Virus record (IMG/VR): IMGVR_UViG_3300044625_001174
Coordinates: 1-27,039 of that record
DNA: 27,039 nt
Strand: one strand, 5' to 3'
Origin: a virus
Shown: piece by piece, positions 18,093-24,070 of the stretch
Numbering within the stretch: the stretch's first letter is position 1
Layout: every line of letters begins with the position of its first letter
The notes under the pieces: generated by a model
The model's input: the letters and a program-made list of their open reading frames with translations, nothing else
Told to the model about the DNA's origin: nothing
The model's database searches: none
Made by a program: the position numbers and the translations under genes

Positions 18093-18376
18093 TTTTTCAC
18101 TGCGTTTCTTGCTCTCTCTGCTTCTTTATTTGCTTTATCTATCCTATAGGATAAATACCCCAAGACCTCAAATAGTTCCAACTTCAAAATGGGTTCGACT
18201 TTGAGGATATCATCACCCGCACAAAGCATCAACGCTTGGTAGTAGTAGTCAATAACGGATTGGATAATTTCTTCAATCGGAGTTCTCTCTCCATTTCTTG
18301 GATTTTTTTCTTCTTCTGTTTGTTCGGGATAGAGGATAGGAAATTTTCGGTAAGTGTCTGTGCGAAAGTTGTTAAA
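18089..18376 (-). CDS. -1 frameshift extension of the tail assembly chaperone-like gene
   Basis: The -1 frame relative to the gene at 18229-18867 is open from 18397 down to the TGA at 18091-18089. Upstream it is closed by a TAA at 18400-18398, and it has no early ATG that could start a separate gene. It reads as ordinary protein (EKNPRNGERTPIEEIIQSVI, DYYYQALMLCAGDDILKVEP, LKLELFEVLGYLSYRIDKAN) and ends in ATGA overlap with the next gene. A slip at the T-run gives a 259-residue fusion (164 + 95). The extension is therefore best read as the C-terminal part of the longer chaperone form, by analogy with lambda G/GT. An unassembled indel in the T-run is the alternative. Confidence 0.75.
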   Translation of the reverse strand, partial: FNNFRTDTYRKFPILYPEQTEEEKNPRNGERTPIEEIIQSVIDYYYQALMLCAGDDILKVEPILKLELFEVLGYLSYRIDKANKEAERARNAVKK

Positions 18377-18867
18377 AAAAAAAGCGCCGTGGTGAGTTTA
18401 TTCATCTTGAACTTCTTGCGAAACAACTCCTCACGACCACTACACTCCTCCAAAGAATACTTAATCAACTCACGCTCCTCCCCCAATTTATCTGACGCTA
18501 ATGGACGATAAAGATGGGTCGCAATCTTTGGTAAGTTGATGGGGGATTCAGTCATAAAGACCTCCATATTAATCCATTCCTCATAACTCATTTTAGAGGG
18601 ACGGATAAGTCCGTAGAGAACTCCGTCAATCTCCAAGTCCAAATCAAGTTCGGTGAGGTCTTCACTCTGAGCATATTCACCCAAGAGCATATTCGCAACG
18701 AACTTCACATCACTCATAGGTGCTTGAAGAATTTCCTCGATTGGGATACCTGTTAAGATGTGTATCAATTCATAATCCTTGAGGTCGGGGTTTTCCTTCA
18801 GTGCAAGGTATTGTTCGATTGTGAGGGATTTTACCTCAAATGACTTATTGTCTAATAGAACCTTCAT
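18229..18867 (-). CDS. Tail assembly chaperone-like protein, zero-frame product
   Basis: A 212-residue protein that starts at ATG 18867, inside the end of the 58-aa gene. Residues 1-70 (VKSLTIEQYLALKENPDLKD, YELIHILTGIPIEEI, FVANMLLGEY) are helical and resemble tail-assembly-chaperone or similar small assembly proteins. The C-terminus is basic and low-complexity (SSIPNKQKKKKIQ, NPLLTTTTKR), as if it read through into a frame not meant to end there. An in-phase T-TTT-TTT heptamer covers L162-F164, and a good -1 frame continues for 95 codons. That two-frame arrangement is characteristic of tail assembly chaperone pairs. The family name rests mostly on this and on position between terminase and tail genes. 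Confidence 0.6.
   Translation of the reverse strand: MKVLLDNKSFEVKSLTIEQYLALKENPDLKDYELIHILTGIPIEEILQAPMSDVKFVANMLLGEYAQSEDLTELDLDLEIDGVLYGLIRPSKMSYEEWINMEVFMTESPINLPKIATHLYRPLASDKLGEERELIKYSLEECSGREELFRKKFKMNKLTTALFFLTTFAQTLTENFLSSIPNKQKKKKIQEMERELRLKKLSNPLLTTTTKR
18374..18383 (-). promoter_or_regulatory. Candidate -1 slippery site (ten T in mRNA sense)
   Basis: Read on the minus strand, ten consecutive T lie in codons CTT TTT TTT TTA, so the heptamer T-TTT-TTT (18382-18376) is in the correct X-XXY-YYZ phase for -1 ribosomal slippage. The long run could also allow polymerase slippage. A second homopolymer (seven A in the mRNA, 18303-18309) lies within the same two-frame window and could be used instead, but it does not form a standard heptamer in this phase. 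Confidence 0.6.
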
Positions 18868-19021
18868 ATTCGCTAATTAAAAAATCAATCGCTTTGGGAA
18901 GCGATACATTGTGTTTATCTGCAACTCCTCGAAGTCTTTCGTAGGTTTGCGTTTTCATAAAAATCTGTGAGTAGTTGTAGGTGTATATTTTATCACCCCT
19001 TTTTCTTTGGACTTGAGCCAT
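18845..19021 (-). CDS. Small ribbon-helix-helix-like protein
   Basis: A 58-residue protein from ATG 19021, overlapping the terminase stop by 1 nt (TAATG) and ending 23 nt inside the next gene. It has a basic N-terminus (AQVQRKRGDK), then a strand-like YTYNYSQIFMKTQTYERLRG and the helix ADKHNVSLPKAIDFLISEYE. The Tyr-x-x-Leu-x-x-x-Ala, Ser-Leu-x-x-Ala-Ile pattern is that of CopG/Arc-like ribbon-helix-helix DNA-binding proteins. It may regulate late genes or bind DNA at packaging, but only the fold is suggested. Tight coupling to the large terminase supports it being a real gene despite its size. Confidence 0.6.
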   Translation of the reverse strand: MAQVQRKRGDKIYTYNYSQIFMKTQTYERLRGVADKHNVSLPKAIDFLISEYEGSIRQ

Positions 19022-20190
19022 TACCTGAATGAATATTTTGCTTTGGGTTTATCTATGAACTCCATCACAATATAGCGCAATGGGTCGAGTAAGTGGTCGC
19101 TACCTTCAGGGACGTTTGTTAGTCTTCCCTGTCGGTCTCTTTTGAATTTATAGGATTGAAATTCTTTGATGAGGTTTGTGGAGAATTCGCTGACAAAAAC
19201 CTTGAAGGTTCTCAACTTCTGAATCCCGTAGAGGACAGACCCGTCACCCTTCTTCACCCCTCTGACTCTAAACCCTCCTCGTCTTAATTCTTCGATTGAC
19301 TTGGGTTCAGACGAATCACAAACTATCTCATAGTTTTTGTCTATACCAAGTTCTCTTAATCTGAACATCAGGTCTTGGTTTGTCAATCCAACCTCATACA
19401 GAAGTTCTGTTGCGTAGATATTCGATTCTCCATCTACATCAACTCTAATGACTCCACACTCATCTGATGCATAACCAAAGTCAATCCCGATGTATGTCCC
19501 CTTTATATTTTTGGGTTCTCCTGAAAAGGTTTGGGGTTGTTGGTAAATCTTCTCTCGTGGGGGAACCAATTTACCCTCTGAATAGATTTGCCAGAGTTCG
19601 TAGTCAATCTCTTTGAGTTCTTGGATTGAACGAATAATCTCTTTATCCAAAAACGGGTTGTCCCTCCACGAGGAAATGTAGAGTTTTGAATTCTCCTTTT
19701 TCTCGTAGTCAAAACCCCACCACGACTCCTCCACTTCAGGGTTGTAGCAGCACACAATAAATCTCTCACATCTGATGTCGAGTTGAACGAATGAGTTTCG
19801 GTCTATGGTATTAACCTCATCGACCATTACGATGCTGTGTTTGAGACCTCGTAGTCTTCCTGTGGTGTCATCAAGACCCACGAACCTTATAATGGATTGG
19901 TTGGGAAAGGTATAGGTCATATCGACCTTGTTTAGGACACCATCGTCCCATATACCCATTTGACCCATAATATCTTTGAAATCCACGAGGATTGTGTTCT
20001 TGATGGACACTTGGGTCGCTCGAGCAATTGTAATCGAAATTTGGGGTTCTTTGTATGCTTGAATAATCAGGTATTGTAGTGCTGAAATTGTCTTGGAACT
20101 TCTTGAACTACCACGCAGAAAAATGTATCTGCTCCCTGACTCTACCCCCTCGTTAATGTCTTGAAATATCTTTGTTGCTTGAATCCTCAT
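19021..20190 (-). CDS. Terminase large subunit (TerL)
   Basis: A 389-residue ATPase-nuclease that cuts concatemers and pumps DNA into the procapsid. The Walker A-like motif is GSSRSSKT (27-34), and Walker B with the catalytic Glu is IVMVDE (120-125). The Cys/Asn-rich coupling segment FIVCCYNP is at 144-151. The RNase H-like nuclease begins at YIGIDFGYASDECG (233-246, candidate Asp237), continues with IVCDSSEPKSIEELRRGGFR (289-308, Asp292) and closes with DHLLDPLRY (365-373, Asp365/Asp369). Acidic residues at these three places are what the family uses to hold metal ions. The length is short but within the family. Its start overlaps the small subunit stop by 1 nt (TAATG). Confidence 0.96.
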   Translation of the reverse strand: MRIQATKIFQDINEGVESGSRYIFLRGSSRSSKTISALQYLIIQAYKEPQISITIARATQVSIKNTILVDFKDIMGQMGIWDDGVLNKVDMTYTFPNQSIIRFVGLDDTTGRLRGLKHSIVMVDEVNTIDRNSFVQLDIRCERFIVCCYNPEVEESWWGFDYEKKENSKLYISSWRDNPFLDKEIIRSIQELKEIDYELWQIYSEGKLVPPREKIYQQPQTFSGEPKNIKGTYIGIDFGYASDECGVIRVDVDGESNIYATELLYEVGLTNQDLMFRLRELGIDKNYEIVCDSSEPKSIEELRRGGFRVRGVKKGDGSVLYGIQKLRTFKVFVSEFSTNLIKEFQSYKFKRDRQGRLTNVPEGSDHLLDPLRYIVMEFIDKPKAKYSFR

Positions 20191-20654
20191 TATGATTCTC
20201 CCTGCTCCTGCTCCTCCCCCTCTTCACTTTTGGGAAGCACAATATCAACTATGATTTTGTTATCGGGGGTTATACTCTGACCTTGAGTCGTGATGTCGAT
20301 GCTCTTTTCTGTTTTCCAATCCTGACGATACACGTTTTCCATATAGTATTTCCAAAAAGTGGAATTGAGTTTCTGAGACTTTTCTTCTTCGAATGCTTCC
20401 AAACCCTTATCCACCCACCATTGTTGGGAAAGTTCCATAGCGAGTTTTATAGTGTCCGAAAATTCTTTGTCTCTATCCATCAATTTATACATCGTATCTC
20501 GTGAGATTTTGAGGTAGTTTGCAAAGTGCAATTTGTTTCTACCTCTCTCTCCGAGCGTAAGTATGTCTTGTTTCCAAGTAGAAGGGATTTTACCACGCTT
20601 AACCAAGTAATCAAGCGTGGTGTATTTTGGTCTCCCTACAGGTTGTTTTTCCAT
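20190..20654 (-). CDS. Terminase small subunit (TerS), putative
   Basis: A 154-residue protein immediately upstream of and overlapping TerL. An N-terminal helix-turn-helix can be seen at about 40-62 (NKLHFANYLKISRDTMYKLM), followed by the helical part KEFSDTIKLAMELSQQWWVD (64-83), which is close to the central oligomerisation region of small terminases. The segment NSTFWKYYMENVYRQDWKTE (about 97-116) is typical of this group. The acidic tail (LPKSEEGEEQEQGES) could contact the large subunit. It recognises packaging-site DNA and regulates TerL (family knowledge). Genomes of this kind often have the packaging site nearby, but no cos or pac sequence was recognised. Confidence 0.85.
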   Translation of the reverse strand: MEKQPVGRPKYTTLDYLVKRGKIPSTWKQDILTLGERGRNKLHFANYLKISRDTMYKLMDRDKEFSDTIKLAMELSQQWWVDKGLEAFEEEKSQKLNSTFWKYYMENVYRQDWKTEKSIDITTQGQSITPDNKIIVDIVLPKSEEGEEQEQGES

Positions 20655-20666
20655 ATCAATAAATAC

Positions 20667-20915
20667 CTAAATACTGACGAATGGGGTAGTGTTGAATCTC
20701 AATCGTAGGATTTCAACTTCTTCGTTTGTCATTTCCGTGTAGATGTTTTCAAAGAACTCTTTGGATTTTGTTCTAAATCCTTTATCAAACACATAGGGTG
20801 CTTGTTCTACTTCAGAGAAGTCTCTAATGACAATAGCGTCGAATTCTTTTTGTCTGATGTCTTTGATTTGAAGGAACTCGTAGTTCTTCCTTCTATACCA
20901 TTTTCCTATTTCCAT
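20667..20915 (-). CDS. Small protein of unknown function upstream of the terminase
   Basis: An 82-residue protein with no recognised family. It begins MEIGKWYRRKNYEFLQIKDI and continues with FDAIVIRDFSEVEQAPYVFD and EEVEILRLRFNTTPF. It has no membrane segment or cysteine motif. The basic beta-prone N-terminus with Trp/Tyr followed by acidic helices could be a small SH3-like or nucleic-acid-binding fold, but this is a guess. It is 1 nt after the HTH gene and 12 nt before the small terminase gene, in the same transcript. Confidence 0.55.
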   Translation of the reverse strand: MEIGKWYRRKNYEFLQIKDIRQKEFDAIVIRDFSEVEQAPYVFDKGFRTKSKEFFENIYTEMTNEEVEILRLRFNTTPFVSI

Positions 20916-20916
20916 T

Positions 20917-21273
20917 TTAATTTGATAGTGTTATTACGATTGTTATTCCCCCTGATTGATTGACAAAAATATCGCTGATATGTTCTCTCAAATCGATTAC
21001 TTGGGTGTAGTCGATTTTTGTAGAACACAATACTTTTGATTCGGAAACTACTCTTAAAATATTGAAATTTTTAATATCTTGGTTTCTGTCTCTGTGTGCG
21101 ATTTTGAATGAATCAGATTCAGGATTCCATCTATCACCTTTGCGTATTCTTCGGATATGTTCTGCTGAAACTTGGAAGAGTTCTGCTATTTGTGAATTTG
21201 ATAGAGTTGTGTTTTCGAAGAGACCTCTAATCTCTTCTACTTGCGCTTCATTGAGTTTGTATGCTCCGTTCAT
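20917..21273 (-). CDS. Helix-turn-helix protein
   Basis: A 118-residue protein. Residues 5-48 form a clear HTH (YKLNEAQVEEIRGLFENTTL, SNSQIAELFQVSAEHIRRIR, KGDRWN), of the kind used by small phage regulators and by the DNA-binding ends of some homing nucleases. The rest (about 50-118) is an unrecognised domain with FNILRVVSESKVLCSTKIDY and VNQSGGITIVITLSN; no nuclease motif (HNH or GIY-YIG) is seen. Its HTH is similar to that of the 63-aa protein at 25595-25786. The gene overlaps its upstream neighbour by 4 nt. Regulation of late genes, starting just downstream with terminase, is a plausible role. Confidence 0.65.
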   Translation of the reverse strand: MNGAYKLNEAQVEEIRGLFENTTLSNSQIAELFQVSAEHIRRIRKGDRWNPESDSFKIAHRDRNQDIKNFNILRVVSESKVLCSTKIDYTQVIDLREHISDIFVNQSGGITIVITLSN

Positions 21274-21851
21274 AATGAAATTGTTTTTTCTTCACCACAA
21301 TCGCAATCAGCAAGTTCGTTGTCGATTTTGATTATGACTTTTTTTAGTTCGTTCAAATATTGCTCGAGTTGCTCATCTTTTCCCGTGAAGACAGGGAACC
21401 CTACCTTGTAGTGAGATTTTGTCTCCTGACCTCCGTAAATCATCTTAACAGAGATTTTCTTGAGGATTTTGAACGGGGTTGTCTTTTGGTCTTCCAACAC
21501 TCTAATTTCGTAGGTGATGTCGGGGAAGATGAAGTGCTTCTCCAAGTCCTTATTTGAAAGATTTATTCCCCAAAAGATTACTCCAGTCCCGACGGGTGTT
21601 CCGTCTGAATTGAGTTGGTTGTAGAACGCTAATCGCTTCTTTTCTACTTTGAGGTATTTGTAGATGTGCTCTGTTGAGAAGGTTTGAATTTTCTCCCATA
21701 TCTCCATATACGAAACCTCTGAACGTAGGTTCTGAAGAAGTAGGGTCTCCATGACTACTCTTAACACTCCATCTACCCCTCCGTCGTGATTGATGTAAGC
21801 ACCCATCTCGAACTTATTGTTGTGGTAAAATTTTAGAACTGCTTTGCTCAT
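21270..21851 (-). CDS. Protein of unknown function (193 aa)
   Basis: I choose the ATG at 21851 (193 residues). A longer frame from TTG at 21950 would add 33 residues whose DNA looks like a leader (T- and A-runs). The protein begins SKAVLKFYHNNKFEMGAYIN and contains VMETLLLQNLRSEVSYMEIW and GVIFWGINLSNKDLEKHFIF. It is charged and mixed alpha/beta, with a closing acidic CDCGEEKTISL. I do not recognise the family. It is separated from the small-gene cluster upstream by a 114-nt gap with an AT-rich leader and overlaps the HTH gene downstream by 4 nt, so it is probably the first gene of the packaging transcript. Confidence 0.55.
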   Translation of the reverse strand: MSKAVLKFYHNNKFEMGAYINHDGGVDGVLRVVMETLLLQNLRSEVSYMEIWEKIQTFSTEHIYKYLKVEKKRLAFYNQLNSDGTPVGTGVIFWGINLSNKDLEKHFIFPDITYEIRVLEDQKTTPFKILKKISVKMIYGGQETKSHYKVGFPVFTGKDEQLEQYLNELKKVIIKIDNELADCDCGEEKTISL

Positions 21852-21965
21852 TTTGGTTGGTTTTCTATTGTAAATATAAAAAATTCCAAAAAAAACTATA
21901 GAGATTATAGTTTGTAAATCTGCTCTGCGACCTAGGAATTGATACACCAACCAAGGTTGAGGTTT
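21852..21965 (-). promoter_or_regulatory. AT-rich leader with weak promoter-like element
   Basis: This non-coding gap lies before the 193-aa gene. It has long T-runs in minus-strand sense and a TTATATTTA element (21871-21879) about 20 nt before the ATG. That element is one base from TAnnTTTG, but no TTTG lies at the proper distance. The same nonamer is seen in two other intergenic leaders (24041, 25947). It is a plausible promoter but not a consensus one. Confidence 0.3.
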
Positions 21966-22082
21966 TTAGTTGTTGGTTTTTTCTTTTGGTGTTTTGAATC
22001 CTGCTGTAATCGCTGCTTGGTTCAATCGTTTCACTAAACGTTCTGTCCGTTCGTTGAGTTGCTTCAGTTCTTTTTTTGTCAT
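21966..22082 (-). CDS. Very small Lys/Arg-rich helical protein
   Basis: A 38-residue ORF starting MTKKELKQLNERTERLVKRL and ending with AAITAGFKTPKEKTNN. It is almost wholly a basic amphipathic helix and not a known family. It belongs to a string of three small genes on the minus strand with short spacers. Its 5' spacer carries AAAAACCTCAA, also found just beyond its own stop. Because of its size it is called on context (ATG with ordered spacing, clean protein-like composition) rather than on homology. Confidence 0.4.
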   Translation of the reverse strand: MTKKELKQLNERTERLVKRLNQAAITAGFKTPKEKTNN

Positions 22083-22101
22083 TTTAGATTGAGGTTTTTA
22101 A

Positions 22102-22275
22102 TTAGGATTTGAAGATACTACTTAAAGAGTTGATAATAACATTTACATCGGTGTCTTCGTAGATAGGTTGAGACATCTTACCATTTTCAGTCCAGTAGGT
22201 CAATACCTGCTCGGTGCGTTCCCATTTAGTATTGGGGTTGATTTTGATTGTTTCAATCTTGAAGTCGTAGTTCAT
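22102..22275 (-). CDS. Small protein of unknown function (57 aa)
   Basis: A 57-residue ORF beginning MNYDFKIETIKINPNTKWER and continuing with VLTYWTENGKMSQPIYEDTD and INSLSSIFKS. It has alternating polar/hydrophobic strands at the start and is moderately acidic in the second half. It lies 25 nt or so downstream of a consensus Bacteroidota promoter (22301-22332) that sits in the end of the preceding small gene, so it can be transcribed independently. No known family is recognised. A small host-directed or regulatory protein would fit such a cassette. Confidence 0.55.
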   Translation of the reverse strand: MNYDFKIETIKINPNTKWERTEQVLTYWTENGKMSQPIYEDTDVNVIINSLSSIFKS

Positions 22276-22300
22276 TTTGTTTCGTGTTATTTTAGTGGGT

Positions 22301-22332
22301 CAAAGATACTACAGAGATTTCAATTCCACAAA
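22301..22332 (-). promoter_or_regulatory. Bacteroidota-type promoter
   Basis: In minus-strand sense it reads TTTG (22332-22329), 20 nt, TATCTTTG (22308-22301). This is a full match to the -33 TTTG / -7 TAnnTTTG consensus. It lies within the last codons of the 53-aa gene and about 25 nt before the ATG of the 57-aa gene at 22275. Confidence 0.75.
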
Positions 22333-22470
22333 CTCAAATTCGTCTTTGATGTTTTTGGTCTTGAGGAGTTCTACGCAATGCTCGAGTTTCTCGATGTCGT
22401 CCCAAAAAGCATTACCATGTTGGAACTCGATGTTAGCAAGCGTGGTTTGGATTCGGTCTTGAATAGTCAT
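22309..22470 (-). CDS. Small protein of unknown function (53 aa)
   Basis: A 53-residue ORF beginning MTIQDRIQTTLANIEFQHGN and continuing with AFWDDIEKLEHCVELLKTKN and IKDEFEFVELKSL. It looks like two amphipathic helices, acidic overall, with one cysteine. Its ATG lies 28 nt downstream of a consensus Bacteroidota promoter (22499-22530), with an A-rich leader as is usual for that phylum. The family is unknown. Its last codons double as the -33 element and spacer of the next promoter. Confidence 0.6.
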   Translation of the reverse strand: MTIQDRIQTTLANIEFQHGNAFWDDIEKLEHCVELLKTKNIKDEFEFVELKSL

Positions 22471-22498
22471 TTTGTTTTTGTTGTTTTTAATTACACAA

Positions 22499-22530
22499 CA
22501 AATATAGGAACAAAAATCTATTCCACCAAA
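22499..22530 (-). promoter_or_regulatory. Bacteroidota-type promoter
   Basis: In minus-strand sense it reads TTTG (22530-22527), 20 nt, TATATTTG (22506-22499), an exact match to the consensus. It lies in the 77-nt gap before the 53-aa gene and gives a leader of about 25 nt. It likely starts the small-gene cassette to its left. Confidence 0.8.
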
Positions 22531-22547
22531 TAGTCCTAAAAAAAATT

Positions 22548-22814
22548 TTACCTGATTAGATAGAAGTCCACGATAATTTCGAGTTCGGTGTCTTCTATGT
22601 TTTCAATTACAATAACAAAATCTTCTCCTTGAGGTGAAGTCAGGAAGATTCTTTCTGCGTAGTGGTCTGTATCTTCGTTGTAATCTACATTCCAGTCTTC
22701 GGTGATGGTATAACCGAATTTTTTCATTACATCACCTGCAAGGAAAAATAAGAATTCTTCTGCAGAGGAAAAATCATATACATACCGAAGTTGGTCGGTT
22801 GTAATCATTTCCAT
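22548..22814 (-). CDS. Small acidic protein of unknown function (88 aa)
   Basis: An 88-residue protein with an N-terminal helix (TTDQLRYVYDFSSAEEFLFF, then LAGDVMKKFGYTITEDW) and a strand-rich, acidic second half (ERIFLTSPQGEDFVIVIENI, TELEIIVDFYLIR). No known family is recognised. The strong net negative charge and size are like DNA-mimic or host-takeover proteins, but this is only a composition argument. Its start overlaps the upstream stop by 1 nt (TAATG) and it ends just before a promoter, so it is the last gene of the transcript that begins with the replication block. Confidence 0.6.
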   Translation of the reverse strand: MEMITTDQLRYVYDFSSAEEFLFFLAGDVMKKFGYTITEDWNVDYNEDTDHYAERIFLTSPQGEDFVIVIENIEDTELEIIVDFYLIR

Positions 22815-23011
22815 TATTTTTTGTGGTTTTGAACGTGTTTTGCTTCAGCGTATAAACTCGGTCTCTCTTCGTTGGTATTTGGTCTTTTACCCAAAATTTC
22901 GTTGATGAAGTTATCTATGATGACCATTTCTGAACCACTCATTCTTGCCCAACCATTTGCTACCAATCTCATTTCTACCTTCTGTAGAGGTGTTTGACGA
23001 CAATTACACAT
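22814..23011 (-). CDS. Small protein of unknown function (65 aa)
   Basis: A 65-residue ORF beginning MCNCRQTPLQKVEMRLVANG and continuing with MSGSEMVIIDNFINEILGKR and ERPSLYAEAKHVQNHKK. Two cysteines at the very start (C2, C4) may bind metal or be incidental. The middle is a probable helix-turn-helix-length helix pair, but no motif can be named. It is joined to both neighbours by TAATG overlaps, which supports a real, translationally coupled gene. Confidence 0.5.
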   Translation of the reverse strand: MCNCRQTPLQKVEMRLVANGWARMSGSEMVIIDNFINEILGKRPNTNEERPSLYAEAKHVQNHKK

Positions 23012-23304
23012 TACAATACTCCTTTATCTTTTCTTTGTTCTTGAACTCTTTTATGTGTCCCCCAAATCACTTCGTCCAAAAAATAACAGAGTTCGTATTC
23101 TTCTTGCTCTTTTAATTCTTTGACCCTTAATTCAAGGCTCGACATACTCTGTGAAATAATAACCCCTAATTTCTCTTGCGTCAATATCGACCGAAGTTCG
23201 CATTCCCTCCAAAATAATTCCACAGCACCATTGATGAGTTCTCTACGATGTTCAGGTGGAAGTATAAATAAATCCCTATGGTCTATCTGATACTGATTTT
23301 TCAC
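23011..23304 (-). CDS. Helical protein of unknown function (97 aa)
   Basis: A 97-residue protein, nearly all charged helix (LPPEHRRELINGAVELFWRE, LELRVKELKEQEEYELCYFL, VIWGTHKRVQEQRKDKGVL), with no membrane segment. It overlaps the membrane/coiled-coil gene upstream by 29 nt and the next gene by 1 nt. The overlap with a holin- or spanin-size membrane protein raises the possibility of a shared job, but there is no motif to test this. No family is recognised. Confidence 0.5.
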   Translation of the reverse strand: MKNQYQIDHRDLFILPPEHRRELINGAVELFWRECELRSILTQEKLGVIISQSMSSLELRVKELKEQEEYELCYFLDEVIWGTHKRVQEQRKDKGVL

Positions 23305-23587
23305 TTTTTTGAGGTTGGGACTTCCTCTGCTTCATTTCGTTGCGGAGGGTATTTATCTCTCTTGTGAGTTTGGAAACCAACCGCTCGTATTCGTCAATCT
23401 TTTCCTTGAGTTCTCTAATTTCAATCTTGAGGTCGTCTATAACATCGGAATAGACTGCGAGAATCTCCTTGACGTTCTCTATGACAATTTTATCTGTCTC
23501 TGCTTGTGTTCTTCTGTTTCCGACAAAATAACCCACAATAGACGAAGCAAAGGTCAATACTGCGGTCAAAACCATATTGTAATCCAT
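23276..23587 (-). CDS. Small membrane protein with coiled coil
   Basis: A 103-residue protein. Residues about 5-23 form one transmembrane helix (VLTAVLTFASSIVGYFVGN). Residues 30-90 are a long charged coiled coil (ENVKEILAVYSDVIDDLKIE, IRELKEKIDEYERLVSKLTR) that ends in a Lys/Ser-rich tail. The basic NRR after the membrane segment suggests that the coiled coil is cytoplasmic by the positive-inside rule. An i-spanin would normally place it in the periplasm. A holin-like, i-spanin-like or membrane-anchored replication role are all open. No lysis enzyme lies nearby. The start is 14 nt after the zinc-ribbon gene stops. Confidence 0.6.
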   Translation of the reverse strand: MDYNMVLTAVLTFASSIVGYFVGNRRTQAETDKIVIENVKEILAVYSDVIDDLKIEIRELKEKIDEYERLVSKLTREINTLRNEMKQRKSQPQKSEKSVSDRP

Positions 23588-23601
23588 CTCTATAAATACC
23601 T

Positions 23602-23934
23602 CTATTTTTTCTTTTTGTATGGTGGTAGGTCTTCGGGTAAGTATCCCGTGTGTTTTTTGTGTTTTGCTCTATACCACTCCTCAGCACTTTCGTATTCGTA
23701 GAATCCAATTAAAGTCAAAATGTGTTTGATGGATTCTTGCTCGTTTTCTTTTTGGGTCTGACGGGTTTGCTTTGCTCGACAAGAAGAACAAATTAGACAA
23801 TTCCCGTAGGGGTCTGTATATTGAACGCAACCACGAAATTTAGGTTTCTCCAACCAACGTTCACAACGCACGCACTCATACTCCCACTCTCCGTCTTCTC
23901 CGACCCGTTTGCGTCTAATATTGAAATCTGTCAT
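23602..23934 (-). CDS. Zinc-ribbon-like small protein
   Basis: I choose the ATG at 23934 (110 residues). A TTG start further upstream would translate through a structured leader. The protein has C21-x2-C24, then C36, and C46-x2-C49-x2-C52, giving six cysteines in about 30 residues, in the phrases YECVRCERW and NCLICSSCRAKQTRQTQ. That spacing suggests one or two zinc ribbons. The second half (SIKHILTLIGFYEYESAEEW, YRAKHKKHTGYLP) is helical and ends in KKKK, as expected for nucleic acid binding. It is preceded by the long inverted-repeat region 23943-24033 and may be regulated by it. The exact family is not recognised. Confidence 0.65.
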   Translation of the reverse strand: MTDFNIRRKRVGEDGEWEYECVRCERWLEKPKFRGCVQYTDPYGNCLICSSCRAKQTRQTQKENEQESIKHILTLIGFYEYESAEEWYRAKHKKHTGYLPEDLPPYKKKK

Positions 23935-23942
23935 AAGATAAA

Positions 23943-24033
23943 GGGGGTGAAGGGGAAAAAAAGAAATCCGAACCTCGATATGAAAGTTCTTGTTGATGGG
24001 AGCAACAAACAACAAGAAAACCCCAACACCCCC
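23943..24033 (-). promoter_or_regulatory. Structured RNA leader of the zinc-ribbon gene
   Basis: On the minus strand an outer stem pairs GGGGGTG-TT-GGGG (24033-24021) with CCCC-TT-CACCCCC (23955-23943). That gives 7 + 4 G-C-rich pairs around a small internal loop. It encloses a perfect 9-bp stem TTCTTGTTG / CAACAAGAA (23987-23995 and 24010-24018 on the plus strand). The outer 3' strand ends 8 nt before the ATG at 23934, so pairing would cover the ribosome-binding region. It may be a translational switch, a regulator-binding site or a small RNA. It does not match a riboswitch class that I know. Confidence 0.5.
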
Positions 24034-24040
24034 GTATGAA

Positions 24041-24070
24041 TAAATATAAACAACAATAGAAATATCTAAA
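24041..24070 (-). promoter_or_regulatory. Weak promoter-like element before the structured leader
   Basis: In minus-strand sense it reads TTTA (24070-24067), 18 nt, TATATTTA (24048-24041). Each box is one base from the TTTG / TAnnTTTG consensus. A start 5-7 nt downstream would fall just before the outer stem of the structured leader, and that position is the main support. The element overlaps the last codons of the 246-aa gene. Confidence 0.35.

Noticed and set aside
23935-24015. N-terminal extension of the zinc-ribbon gene from a TTG
   Set aside because: The added 27 residues would be translated from the stem region, are hydrophobic without pattern, and an ATG at 23934 begins a normal protein.
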